DNA of 64,000 nt, taken from NCBI GenBank assembly GCA_036872755.1, contig JAVHNS010000004.1:1054001-1118000 (forward strand). The letters run 5' to 3'. Below the pieces are notes generated by a model. The model searched no databases. It was not told where the DNA came from and saw only the letters and a program-made list of their open reading frames with translations. A program made the translations under genes and the position numbers. Position 1 is the first letter of the stretch. Each line of letters opens with the position of its first letter. Shown in pieces: positions 46,073 to 57,464 of this stretch. The DNA comes from Orbilia blumenaviensis (Eukaryota; Ascomycota; Orbiliomycetes; Orbiliales; Orbiliaceae).

Positions 46073-47626
46073 ATGCCACTCTATCCGTCGCTATCGATAA
46101 CACCATTTGCGCAGTTCCCAGCGCGACTCCAAGTCCTATCCATCACAACGCCATTCCTGCTCCATGAAGCTCTAACTCCGCTATTCCTGCTGTTCCTGAC
46201 GCTTTTGGTCTTCCCATACAAGTCTTTCCTACGAAATGCTATCGCGCTGCCGGTCATAATCGGCCTATACATTCGATTGACGTTGGTGTATAGCAGCAGT
46301 CATTGGGGCCTCGCGTTTTGTGTCGGTGCCGGCGCGTACTTTGGTAGCCTCCAAGCATTCAATCTGCTTGTCGTGAAGGATGTAGGGAGGGACGAGGACG
46401 TTCAGTGGACGATCGACGATACTAAACCCCAGGGGAATGATAGTTATCGTGGGAATGGAACTACAAATCGCGGAGCCCATGGCACCAACGGGGAAGCAAA
46501 GAAGGTTAACAGCGACCTTTCCCCAACCAGGAATGGCTCCACCAACGGTATCATGAATGGGCCGACGAAGCACGCTGTTAGAGCTCCTAGTCCGGGCCTT
46601 GGTTATCCGGCTTTGGAATCATACCCTCTTCGTCAGCGAGCACGTTTTACTTTCTCACTACTTTGTGCTTCTCGAGGTGTGGGCTTCAAATTTCAGGTTC
46701 GACGTGTAAAACCGCCTCCATTACCATCCGACTCCCATCTTTCTTTCTTGGTCACACATTTCTCCTATATCTTTGTCACCTATATTATACTTGATACATT
46801 TGGTTACCACCTTGCTCATGACCCTTTCTTCTATACGCCTGGCTGCTGGAAAACACCGTTCCACCCGTCACCACTCTCCCAGGAGCAGTGGACCGCCATC
46901 TGCGCTCCAGACTTCGTCCCCCAGAATTCAACAATACGATGGCTCTACCACAACATAGCCCGTAAATACCTCTCCCTCTTCGCCGTATATGCAATTCTTT
47001 CCCAGCTATATAGTATCGCAGCAATCCTGTTTACCACTCCAATTCCGGTTACCGCACCCTCGTCATGGGCACCGCTATTCGGCCCGGTATGCGAAGCGAC
47101 AAGTCTCAGAGGATTCTGGACCGTTTTTTGGCATAGCATCTTCAAGAAGGGGTTCTCATATCCTGGAGAATGGGTTGCGTACAAGATTCTAGGGTTGGAA
47201 AGACAGAACATGTGGGCACAGGTTATTGTGATGTTTGCTGCCTTTTGGAACTCAGCAGCATTACACGGTGTAGGCGCATGGACTGCCAGTGGTAGAGGTA
47301 TTGCGGCGGCTGGGTTCTTTGTAATACAGTCGGTGGGATTCTTAGTGGAGATGATCATTGTCAAGGCGTTTAGAGCATCAGGCATTGATGAGAAGGGGGT
47401 ATTAGGGAAAGTGGTCACATTTACCTGGATGACCGTATGGGGACTATGGAGCTGCGAAGTTTTCTTTTATGATTTCTTACTGGGTGGAGTGGCAGGGAGT
47501 GAACCCGTGGCATGGAGTACCTGGAGATGGTGGACTGGAGAAGGAGAACCGTACAGATGGGGGCCATCAGGCGAATGGATGAGATGGGACCAAAATAGCC
47601 TAGGCGGTTGGGGAGTTCGGGTCTGA
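46073..47626 (+). CDS. Wax-synthase/MBOAT-like membrane O-acyltransferase
   Basis: A single exon gives 517 aa from ATG 46073 (MPLYPSLSITPFAQF). An in-frame ATG at 45902 would add 57 polar residues and is less likely. About eight hydrophobic helices are visible. Family marks are LCASRGVGFKFQVRRVKPPP, the catalytic-type SAALHGVGAW with its His, FWHSIFKKGFSYPGEW and a Trp-rich end. A hydrophilic Asn/Gly/Thr-rich loop of about 70 residues (GNGTTNRGAHGTNGEAKK) follows the third helix. Family knowledge: fungal wax-synthase-domain proteins transfer acyl groups, often acetyl in terpenoid and trichothecene pathways, at the endoplasmic reticulum. No backbone biosynthesis gene is nearby, so the substrate is open. 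Confidence 0.87.
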   Translation: MPLYPSLSITPFAQFPARLQVLSITTPFLLHEALTPLFLLFLTLLVFPYKSFLRNAIALPVIIGLYIRLTLVYSSSHWGLAFCVGAGAYFGSLQAFNLLVVKDVGRDEDVQWTIDDTKPQGNDSYRGNGTTNRGAHGTNGEAKKVNSDLSPTRNGSTNGIMNGPTKHAVRAPSPGLGYPALESYPLRQRARFTFSLLCASRGVGFKFQVRRVKPPPLPSDSHLSFLVTHFSYIFVTYIILDTFGYHLAHDPFFYTPGCWKTPFHPSPLSQEQWTAICAPDFVPQNSTIRWLYHNIARKYLSLFAVYAILSQLYSIAAILFTTPIPVTAPSSWAPLFGPVCEATSLRGFWTVFWHSIFKKGFSYPGEWVAYKILGLERQNMWAQVIVMFAAFWNSAALHGVGAWTASGRGIAAAGFFVIQSVGFLVEMIIVKAFRASGIDEKGVLGKVVTFTWMTVWGLWSCEVFFYDFLLGGVAGSEPVAWSTWRWWTGEGEPYRWGPSGEWMRWDQNSLGGWGVRV

Positions 47627-47858
47627 GTTGAGGTTTGGAGTATCTTGAAAATTATAATATATGGAGAACTGGAATTGGTAAGTTCTTTAGAGTATAGCAG
47701 TCGTGGCATGTAGACTGCGTGGGCTTTCGTTAGCGAGCTTTTTTGAAGCAAGTCAGCGGCGTATACTTGACATCACCACTTAGAAAGATTATCTTCTAGA
47801 ATTAATATCCCTGACCATTTTAATACATGAATCTATGGCACCCGAATGTCGCTTCTAC

Positions 47859-48851
47859 TCAGTCTTCATAGTCGTCACCATCATCGCCACCGTCATCTTC
47901 GTAGTCGTCTCCACCATCACCACTCCCGCCGTCTTCACTACTACTCGAGGAGCTACCACTCGAGGATTGGTGATCGGATCCGTATCTTCCATCGTCCCTT
48001 CCTTGATCATAGGCTTCGCCCAAATCATCTCCAAACCCTTCGACCTTTCCAACTTGTTCGCCAGTCCAGCCTGCGACGTTCTCAGGTATGTTCTCAATAT
48101 TATCTTTAAAACCATCGAGTCTTTCTTCGGCAGAACCAACTTGACCCTCTGCCCAATCCTTAATTTCGCCTCCTTCATGGGCTAAAACAGCCCCACCAAC
48201 AACACCAAGGCCTAGGGCGCCAGCGCCTACAGCGGCATATTTACCCCAGTTCTTATCTTTCTTCGGAGCCTTTGGGGAAGAGGAGGGTTTTTTGTGCTTA
48301 TCATCTTTGTAGGAGTCTTGGTGGGAAGACCAGTCTGGTGGTAGAACGCCAATTTAGTACACAAATAACTTGCAATCACCAATCCCATTCAGGGTACCTG
48401 AGAACATACTCTTGTGATATCCCTTATCGTCGAAATGATGATCATACGATCCTGGGGCACCACTGTCGCCCTTATGCGACCCCGCTGCTGCTGCACCAAC
48501 GGCAGCACCTGCCGCCGCACCACCAGCCGCATAATATCCGGCCTGCGGTGCCACTATCGGCTGCTGAGGTTGCTGATGCTGGGGTGGAGGAGGACCATAT
48601 GGTGGTTGCTGCTGCGGCGGTGGCATAATCGGTCGCTCCCATACCGATCTCCCAGTTGACGTGTCAACGTAGTACCAATGTTGAGTGTTCTGATCCCATC
48701 GAGCAATCCAGCCTGGAGGGAGGCCAATATTAGGGTCCGTCGGGTGTCCGATGAAGTTCTGAGCATATGAGTTGGCCTGCTGATAGCCGGGTTGGTAACC
48801 CTGCTGGTATCCGCCTTGATAGCCCTGCTGATACCCGCCTCCGTATGACAT
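47859..48851 (-). CDS. WW-domain protein with glycine-rich hydrophobic segment and acidic tail
   Basis: Exons 48851-48398 and 48334-47859 give 309 aa; the 63-nt intron has donor GTACCC and acceptor CCACCAG. Residues 3-28 are Gly/Tyr/Gln repeats (GGYQQGYQ type). A WW domain lies at about residues 44-74 (LPPGW with Trp48, HWYYVD, SVWERP with Trp71), expected to bind Pro-rich ligands. A Pro/Gln-rich linker and an Ala/Gly run follow. Exon 2 has a glycine-zipper-like hydrophobic segment (AAVGAGALGLGVVGGAVLA), an amphipathic helix and a Ser/Asp/Gly-rich acidic end. This layout is common to fungal WW proteins of unknown role. It converges on the acyltransferase gene, 232 bp away. Confidence 0.87.
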
Positions 48852-50099
48852 TGTGGTGATTTTATAACTGTTCGGCTTGTGCGACAAGATGTACTCAAAG
48901 AATTCTGAGAACCCGATAATCTGGCAATTGAATTGTAGGAGGTAACGGTAATGATATGGATAAAATAATGTGGGCGTCAACGATTAAATTATTCTTGCGG
49001 TTCTATAGGTATTTCGAAGTAAAGGATGGGGGCTGAGAGGGGTATCGCCTTCCATCGTACAAAGTACGTATGCATACGTTACTTCGGACCCTTCAGGGCC
49101 CTAACAGCTTCAGCTTGAGCTCTCGGATGTCATAGGCCGAAATAGCGCTATACTCCTCCGGGGGCTAGTGCCGTAGAATCTACGATATTCATAGGGCATC
49201 CGAACTCCGGAGAGACCCATTTAGCAGCCGGCTATTAAGCTTATCAGGTTACTTTGGATGCGGAGAGTTCAGCTGAGCTATTTGGGCAGGTCAAACGTAA
49301 TTAACTCCGACGCGCGATAGCCTTTCAGAAAAGTGGATATCGAAAATCGTACGAAATTTCGAACGTTCGAACATTGCTAGTCTTGTTGATTGGATTGTGC
49401 AACTGCGCAGCTACGGCTTGCAACAGAGCTCTTTGATCAGTCTAATAATCATAGATTGAGAGGCAAACAATACATTTCGCTCGCTATCAACGGCCATGGG
49501 CATTCGTTAACGGTCTAGCAATCTGATGTCTGCAACTAAGAGTCCTTCCGAATAAGCGTGTTGTTTGTCCTTGTCTTTACTCGCTGATTGGAAAGCTTGT
49601 AGGTCTTGGCGTGGCTTGTTGCATTTTGTGATAGGACAACACAGAGCTCACACTGTTTTGGGTGTTACACAGGCAGGTCGAAATCGGGGAGGGATACACT
49701 GAAAGATGCTTGCTCCGGATCCTCTCCAGGTCCTATGAACGCTATCTGAATCCGTGGGGATGTTATACCGTATTAATTCGAATTTAAGAAACGTTTCATC
49801 TGTAAAAGTACGGCGATTTTGCCCTAAAAAATAGGGGGATATATTCGAATAGGGGAATATAATAAAAAATCACGTGCACTTCTAAATTAGTAGGTTGAAG
49901 ATTTTTTTTCTTCATAAAATTGGGAAAAGTCTGCGTATTTTGCAAGAAGCCGTGTCGTACAGGTTCAAAAATTAGATGTTTCTTACATTAAATTTGTGTG
50001 GTGTCCGCCCAATTTTTTGAAAAAAGTATGTTCTTACATTCAAACGTTTCTTATAATAAGTATGTTTCTTACATTCGAATTAATACGGTATATTTCCAG

Positions 50100-50209
50100 C
50101 ATACATACATACATACATACATACATACATACATACATACATACATACATACATACATACATACATACATACATACATACATACATACATACATACATAC
50201 ATACATACA
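50100..50209. repeat. CATA tetranucleotide microsatellite, about 27 copies
   Basis: CATA repeats run without interruption from 50100 to about 50207, ending ACAC. Because the unit is four bases, several frames stay open on both strands and give artificial His-Thr-Tyr-Ile and Tyr-Val-Cys-Met peptides. It should be length-polymorphic between strains. Confidence 0.97.
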
Positions 50210-51388
50210 CACAGAACCTTGGATACCCGAGAACCATAATATAAAATAAGGCTCCTTCTTCTCCCTTTCTCCTACTTCAAGCCCATCAAGCCTGCAAAAT
50301 ATTCAAACCTGCATGGCTCTGCAAGACTATGACCCAAAGACCCAGGCTATATTTCATACATTCTCCTATTCTACCAACCAACCAAATCCTTTATAAAACT
50401 TATCCATACTATAAAACGGATAGGAAGAGTAACGAGAATGCTCTTTGAATCGCAGCAGTGGGCCAATTCTACGGCAGATTCTAGAGTCTGTTCCGTCCCT
50501 AGTTTTTTTATAGGGCTGAAGCGCTACAGTATATTCTATATTCAACACTGCTAAACGCTTTGGAGAACGGATTCCAGAGCAAACAAAAACCGCTTGACGT
50601 CATATTATTCACAGACTCAGCTTCCTCAGACTGTACGGACGTCCGGAACCCTTTCCAACATGAGCATCGCTTTTGTTCGCCCTCCCACGACGTTTACGCC
50701 TATTCAGATTATGTTTAGAGATCCAAGATATATTTTGATGTTGTGTGTATCCTGATCACGAGACCGACGTCGACGAAAACTATACCAGTCACGCGTCCGG
50801 TCTACGAGACGATGACTATTCTATAAATCGTCCATGATACATCCACATTCGATCGAATATTCTCATGCCGCTATAATGTGAAACCCAAAACTAGCAGTCA
50901 GAACCAATACATAGAAGAATCAGGTCTACCGCCACCAAAATACATTTCCAGTATATGATTTGCAAATTTGGAACTCCAGCGAGCAAGTGCAAGGACGGAC
51001 GGACGGACGCTTTACATTGCGTTGCTTCTGGTTACGACAAGACCAGATGTAGATAGTTGATTTGGTCCCTGGCGCACCGCTAGCCTCAATGTTTCGATTC
51101 CGTGCGTATACCTAGGACGTGAAGCGGGTTGGCTTGCGATCGCGATCTATTACCCGAGATTGCACTGCGGCGTACACTCAAGTCAATTCCCGCTCTCTCT
51201 CTATAGATCTAGTTTTTCTCTACTATACCGACCCCGGATATATACAAGACGCCCGAATATTCTTCGACAATCCCGTATAGATGCCCAGACCCCCAGCTTA
51301 GATTGTCTGTGCGTCCTTCGACCGATAACTACCGGAAACTCCACGCCTCAGCCGTCTGTTCCTTTACAATCCTAAGGAAACACCAGGA

Positions 51389-51573
51389 TGTCAGGCATAT
51401 AGTGGAGATCAGTTCAGGTATATAGTAACGCGGGCAACCTTTTGACCTAACATTGGACAGTTGGTTTGTTTTGTGTTTCTTCTGGTTATGATGGAACCGT
51501 CGCCAATTTTGTTAAGCCAAAAGGCTGTCCGCGTTACTATATACCTGAACTGATCTCCACTATATGCCTGACA
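51389..51573. mobile_element. Foldback/MITE-like element with 64-nt terminal inverted repeats
   Basis: The left arm 51389-51452 and right arm 51510-51573 are inverted copies. The outer 45 nt are identical and the inner 19 nt differ at four places, all transitions (left positions 51434, 51437, 51445, 51447). The loop is 57 nt. The element has no coding capacity and no clear target-site duplication could be made out, so it may be a MITE, a solo foldback, or a hairpin-forming transcript locus. Confidence 0.75.
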
Positions 51574-52736
51574 AATGTGGCGGTATATGTGCGTTTTCAT
51601 CGACAAGGGTATACACCATGATTCTTATATCGGTATGAGACGCTACTGAATTGCCGTTCCGCCGTGCAATTAGAGAGTCCTTTGCTGGCAAAACATAATA
51701 AGTCCAATGGAATACGATTACCGTACGTTTCATTGTTCAGGAGCAATATAGGAGAGCAGAAGTAGACATAGTCGGTTCGACCTAACATGGAAGCTAAAGG
51801 AGGAAAACGATCGATACGGAAATACGACTTACCTTCGAGGCTATGCATAAGCAGTAACTAATGTAGACAATTGAGCATGACTAATTTATACCAAATCCTT
51901 CGACTTCGCGTAGTTGTGGGACTCCAGGATAATTAGAATTTGAGGACACGGGTGGCTTGTAGGCTGGAATTCTAGGTACCAACTCAAAAGCTAGGACCTG
52001 GCCACTGTTCATTACTAGGCTCCAAAGGTCGATAAAAATGACCAAGTCATTATGCTTTAGGCTCATCGACGCATCTAATTTGATGTTGCTTGGAGCAGCA
52101 ACATATTACAAACTAATACATGTATATATGCCGTGTCTTGGAAATTTCTGATTAAGAGTATTCGGATTGTGTTCTCTTTCGATAAACAAAATAGTATACC
52201 TATTGCTACGTGGTCTTGGGTTCTTGCGGTAATATAATATTAATATTAGTGATGGAGAGTGAAGTCTTTTCACACCCAAGCCTATGAGCTCGGGCATTAC
52301 ATACATTGACCGCTTAATATCACATAAGCTTCATCACGCGACTATCTACACTTCAAAATGTCCATAACTCAGGGCAGTTCCAATGGAACAAGAATCAATA
52401 CGGAAACCAGTGGAGATCAAGCGATAACTATAGTAATTCCTGCCAAAATGTTGATGTCCACCACGCTAGCCCACACAGCAATATGGCCCAGAGTAAGTTG
52501 CAGTAGCCTTTCAATTTCAAGTTCAATTTGATTAACATGGGACCTGGTAGTAACTAGAACACATGCTCAAACATAAGAGGATTTGCAAACAGACAGACAG
52601 ATAAATTGAGCTCCCAATAGAAGACTCTCTATTTCTGCAAGGTTGACAGCGCTCCTTCGATTTGAATTTGGTAACGTTTCTATTATTTTAGGAAATAAAC
52701 CAAAATCTTTTGATTCCAAAACAGCACACCTCAATC

Positions 52737-53647
52737 CTAAATCCAGACTTGCAAATTCGGGGTCCCTATGGCAGTGTAGTCGGGTTCGGTGGTGGTTGTG
52801 GCCGGATAGTGGAGTGGTTTACCGTAAGTGACAATATGTCCGGTCAATGTACGAGTGACTGTAGGTCCTCCATAGGGATAGGTATGTACCTGAGTCCAGG
52901 AACCGATAAGGAATGGAGCGACACGAGCATTCCATGTAGCACTATGCTTGCCATAGACAGAAATCCACAAACCAAGATACGCAATCGAGATGAGGAAAAA
53001 AGCGTAGACACGGCTATCGATTTCGTTGATTAGCTGATCTGATGGAGAAAGAATAATAGGGATAGCTGAAAGCGATGCAATAGGGGGGTTCCAACATACA
53101 TTTCACCAACAAGAGTCTCACCGCAGCGGCAACAGCAGGTAACGAACTTTCCCCTAGTATCAAGCAGCCAGGATGGTCTTCCATCTCCATCGCCAATGAT
53201 GACGTGTGGTGGAGGCCTCTCCTTTTCTATAACTTCATACCATCTTCGTTTCCTCCCCCGACGCCGTGGTGGACGACGCATCATCTCTTCATCGTCGATG
53301 TAGTCGCCTCTTTGTTTGATCCTTGGCTTTATTTCCTCAGGGGTGAGCCTTCTAAAACGCTTCTCCCAGAATCGACGTGATAGCTGCCTCGCAGAGGGAA
53401 GTTCGGGCTCAGGATCATTATCATAGATCGCTGCTAGGATACGTTGGACTTTGGTTCGCTTACGCCCCCGTTTTTTCTTGTGGTTTTCATCCTCGGTAGA
53501 AGAGCTTTGTGAAACGGATTCCGTTTCTTCTAGTTCTTTGGGGGCCGGGCCGGGGGGTGGTGAACGATAGAGAACAACTGTCCCTCCAGCACTTTCCGAA
53601 TCAGTGACAGTCTCCGGGGAACGTCTTCGACCCTCTATAGAACCCAT
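52737..53647 (-). CDS. Basic membrane-anchored orphan
   Basis: Exons 53647-53122 and 53038-52737 give 275 aa; donor GTGAGA and acceptor CCATCAG keep the frame, and read-through would stop within about 30 codons. The N-terminal two thirds are Ser/Pro-rich then highly basic (KKKRGRKRTK; RRPPRRRGRKRRWYEV). A small Cys cluster (FVTCCCRCG) lies just before the splice site. Exon 2 gives a transmembrane helix (VYAFFLISIAYLGLWISVYG) and a Thr/Tyr/Pro-rich tail ending GTPNLQVWI. The plan resembles the orphans at 37-41 kb. No signal peptide; function unknown. Confidence 0.75.
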
Positions 53648-54523
53648 TTTATTTGTTGAGACGCGTGGAGAGGATGAAGAAGAGATTGAAAATTTGGCTT
53701 TAGGAAGGTTGAGTGAGAAGAGAAAGCCTTGGGGGGATTTGCGGAAGGGAGTTGGAGGGATAGTAGGATATTTCTTGACTCTGCCAACAACTAAAGATAG
53801 CTCAACATTAATATTTACACCCTACAAATCATAAGAACTACACGACTACCTAGGTACTTAAAAGAAGTGATCAAGCAACTAGCGACAGTCATTACCCATC
53901 ATTCTTAAGTATTTTCAGAACCCTCTCTTCTTATTCTCCCCGCCTTGCGGCACGTTCTTTTCGAAATAAACAAATAAGAGCGCCTTTGCACAGTCCAATA
54001 TAACGGCGGTACTGCGACGCTCCCGAGTCCGGAGTCGTTCGTTCTCTGGATTTTGGGGGCTCGGAAAGGTTTGATCTCGATACTCCTGCAGCCGAAGCCC
54101 CGATAAAAGATATTGATAACATCGGTACTTCTTGGGTTACAGAGCAGGCTTTGGAGGGCCTCCCCGACGCTGTAATGATCCTCTAACTTGTACTCACCGC
54201 ACTTCTTCATTCTGTGATACTAGCAAATCCTAGTAGAACTATAGGAACATTAGGAGTTTGTTGTATCGCTCAAGAATAGCTAGACTGTCTAGGCTTAAAT
54301 ATTGGATTTATAAATTCGAAATCCGATGGAATACCACGATCGTGATGGTAAAAATGGCCGAAAGAGAGGGATTGCATCTCGACATCCAATAAAAGTTCTA
54401 TATACAGGGGAATAATTAATTCCAAAATCCATTTTGTAGGACGGGCACTTGCATGCATGCAGAATAGATATCACAAACATCCAATAAAGAAACGAGTCAA
54501 TACGATGAAAAAAAGAATTTACA
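53648..54523. other. Intergenic region, 0.9 kb, with one doubtful frame
   Basis: A 101-codon minus-strand frame at 54210-53905 starts MKKCGEYKLEDHYSVG and has a partly protein-like beginning. It has no splice extension or recognisable domain, so I do not call it a gene. The rest holds nothing visible. Confidence 0.4.
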
Positions 54524-54805
54524 TTATGCGCGAACGGGATATAACGTAAGACCAGATCCTACATAAAGAAACGTATCATCGTCCTCTCTTTCACGTCCTG
54601 GGGCATCCACAAGCACCCAACCTCTTCTAGGCGACGGCTCCATTGATGCGGGTTTCTTTTTTTCTTTTCCTTTATGTATTCTTCCCAACAGGCGTTTAAC
54701 AGGCCTTTCATTATTAGATGTTTTTGTCGATTTACTAGAAGCAGACTTCCAGGACCGCGGGATAATGCGGGAAAGCAGGAGGGCAGGTATTGATTTACCA
54801 GCCAT
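54524..54805 (-). CDS. Possible small basic protein, 93 aa
   Basis: An ATG at 54805 opens a 93-aa frame (MAGKSIPALLLSRIIPRSW) with Lys/Ser-rich and Arg-rich stretches (KGKEKKKPAS), then acidic residues and a hydrophobic end. Composition resembles the neighbouring orphans, but the frame is short, with no domain and no intron to test. A non-ATG in-frame extension reaches 54835. Confidence 0.4.
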   Translation of the reverse strand: MAGKSIPALLLSRIIPRSWKSASSKSTKTSNNERPVKRLLGRIHKGKEKKKPASMEPSPRRGWVLVDAPGREREDDDTFLYVGSGLTLYPVRA

Positions 54806-56744
54806 AATTGGTAGATCTATGGATTTCGAAACCAAATCCTGGCTTGGTTAAGAATGAATTTTAGTGAGTGGATAGTAGAATGACTAGATTAGAGGCGATA
54901 AACCAAGGCGGTTAGGCTGGCCCTTAGGTCCCCTGTGGCCATAGTCAGAATACAACAAAAGCTTAGTTCGTCTTACAAAGTCAAAGTATTATTTTTAAGG
55001 AGTGACCAGGGTCCTCTCGTGTTACATTGCAAGGGTAACCTAGACCCGGTACTCAAGTACTCTCGCTTCAATCCCTCTAGCTTTCTGTAGAAAGTTGTAG
55101 GAGGTACGTAGATAAAGTTTCGTTGTGGCGACCCAGCGCCTAGCCGGCCTAATTAAAAATAAGTTTAGAATGCATACCATCATAATGATGTAACGAGTTA
55201 CTCGCAAGTTTGCTCTTATAATAGCTTGCAGTTTACTGTAGGGCTTTGATGATGCACCCGTACATACTATTATCAGTAAAATTCGATACCGATAGTAGGA
55301 CTGGACTATTGTGGGTATTTATCGATCGCGATATCATTCGCGTGATCAGATTAGCCGAGAGATCATTTCTACTTACCCTTAGTGTAGCTGTGTAAACGTA
55401 GAATCGAACCCGATTCACGAATATTCAAAGATCGAAAGTACCTGTCGACAGCGGCCTCGTGAACGCCATGAACACGAATCTAGATTATTTTCGACTATCA
55501 CAGGGCTTTTATACAGAGAGTTTTTGAGCGGAGAATTTCGATGATGGCGACTTTGTATTAATTAAGTTTTTTCGGATGACAATAGAGGACTTGACGAGGA
55601 AGACGGTCGACGGCGGCCATGTGTCTCAACGTTTCTGGAGCCGTCTGGTGACCAGTCTCGTTGCGTGATCAAAATACAACAACCAACACATAGCCAGTGA
55701 AACGAATACAGGGTAGAACGCAGTCAGTCCAGTTGGAGCGTACCCCATCGCTACAGATGGTGCATGTGCGTATACATATTAGCGATGGCTACCTACCTAC
55801 CTACTTGGATACTCAAGTAAGCAGTTATCAGCTCACTTAATGTTGCAGAGAGGGTTTTACCTAGGTATTTACGGGTTTATTCCTTCGCTTTGGGGGATTG
55901 GTATCGCTCACTCGCGTACTACGTACTTTCAGGACCAATATATTACTTCGAGATAACGGCACGCGCACGCGCGCGCCGTCCGGTATACTGGTACCGGTAT
56001 CAGCCTGGCTTTGTTTACCAATCGGCTCACACGAGCATATCCAATGGCGTGCAAGCTACCAATACCACTTATTGTGGATACAACATGCGGCCTCTGCAAT
56101 TATCAGCCCTAGGCATGTCATGCATATTAGGACGTACAGTATTTGTGTATAATATTCCATAGTATCTACGCCCTTATCACCGATATCCGATGTCGGGGTG
56201 TGGCAGAATCAGACAGGGCGGAATGCGCATAACTTTCTTATCAATAAATACACGGGACTGGTCGGTTCGGATGACAAGGCCGACCGACGATAATACACTA
56301 ATATCATTAAGCTCATGAGCCGGAGTGCACTGGCCGGATATTGCTCCTGCTGTGCTGTGATACGCCAGAACCAGTCCGACGCCGGCTAGTAGACAGCGCG
56401 TTGCTGCTGCCGTCGAGGAAACATGTGCATCACACAATAATGAATATAAATAGGAGATAAATACCAGCCCATCCCAGCTACCTACCTCCTAGGTACCTAT
56501 TTAACATTTACTTTGCTCTTCTTCCTTCTCCTGTTCTTTCTTTCTTTCATTCTTTCTCCCTCTCCTCTTCTTCTTCTTCATCATCATCCTCATCTTCCCC
56601 CCCTCTTTCATCGTCCCCTCCTCCCCGTATGCTAGAATTCTCTTCCCACTTAGAGATTCTCACAGATATTGCCTCCGTGGCAACTATCAAATCTATTTCC
56701 TGACATCCAAAAGTCAAACCGGTAGTAACCGGTTTAGCCTCAAG
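54806..56744. other. Intergenic region, 1.9 kb
   Basis: No supported gene was found. CTAC repeats occur near 55793-55805. Frames at 55890-56162 overlap in different registers without recognisable product. Confidence 0.45.
56517..56630 (+). promoter_or_regulatory. Pyrimidine-rich core promoter tract
   Basis: A nearly pure C/T stretch (CTTCTTCCTTCTCC, TTTCTTTCTTTC and similar) with a few CATCAT units ends about 115 bp upstream of the ATG at 56745. CT-rich tracts just upstream of transcription starts are typical of filamentous-fungal promoters; strand and distance fit this gene. Confidence 0.5.
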
Positions 56745-57464
56745 ATGTCAATTTTTACGCTTACTCGATACGATCCCGAGATAACCCTAACTCTGATTCC
56801 AAATTACTTGGACCGTGGTGGCGGCAGCGAAGTTGTCGAGCACCACATCCGAGACCGCCCTGGGAGGTTTGTCCATTCTATCGTCACCCGGTAAGCATCC
56901 CAAGATTGGTATGGTTATACCAAGAGGAATTTTCATCATAGACATCATTGTGGACGCGTGGTTAACAGTCAATGCGATAGGCGCTATGACGCAAATGGGA
57001 ACCAGACACGCTATTCCCGCGAAGTGACCAGTGCATCTTCTAGAGGGTTTTCCTATAGGAGTACAGTCTGGAAGAAGTTTCCTGAACCAAACAGTTCATA
57101 CAGCTCTGGCTCCGATACTCGCCGCGGCTATATCGAGCCAGATTCCACCCGTTCGAATTCATCCAGCGTCAATGGTGACGAGCAAGGCACTGACGCGATG
57201 GATGACCCCGTAGATTGGGATAATAACATCCAGACCTCCCGGCGTTCGCATTCGAATGCGGGAGGCACATCCGCCGGCGCATACCGGCCTCAGACTCCGC
57301 CCCTAAGCGTCACAAATACTTCTGGGGCACGGAGCTCAGTCTCCGGCCCTAGTTCTCCCACCAACTACAATCCTGTGTACGATTCTTCTTATAGCACACC
57401 CTACAGTTCATCCCGTACCAGTGCACGTCTCTCCAGGCACTATCACAGACGGTCGATGCATTAA
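56745..57464 (+). CDS. Ser/Tyr/Arg-rich hypothetical protein
   Basis: Exons 56745-56890 and 56969-57464 give 213 aa; the 78-nt intron has donor GTAAGC and acceptor TTAACAG, and the junction forms an Arg codon. The N-terminal 60 residues look folded (MSIFTLTRYDPEITLTLIPN; EVVEHHIRDRPGRF; YDANGNQTRYS). The remainder is low-complexity, rich in Ser, Thr, Pro and Tyr, ending RLSRHYHRRSMH. There is no signal peptide, transmembrane helix or domain I recognise. A CT-rich promoter tract precedes it. Confidence 0.7.

Larger units (their letters stand above)
48852..52736. other. Long gene-free region, 3.9 kb, with a microsatellite and a foldback element
   Basis: No protein gene is supported. It holds the CATA repeat at 50100-50209, a short GGAC repeat near 50995-51008 and the inverted-repeat element at 51389-51573. 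The long open frames across the microsatellite are produced by the repeat itself. Confidence 0.5.

Noticed and set aside
32835..47626. Secondary-metabolite cluster (hydrolase, acyltransferase, with the dioxygenase at 63 kb)
   Set aside because: The enzymes are 12-16 kb or more apart, no polyketide, peptide or terpene synthase or transporter is present, and the intervening genes are unrelated orphans.
49996..50249. Open frames of 65-83 codons across the microsatellite
   Set aside because: They consist of repeat-generated His-Thr-Tyr-Ile or Tyr-Val-Cys-Met periods on both strands; the CATA unit creates them.
53905..54210. 101-codon minus-strand frame (MKKCGEYKLEDHYSVG)
   Set aside because: The beginning looks protein-like, but the rest does not, and no intron or domain supports it.
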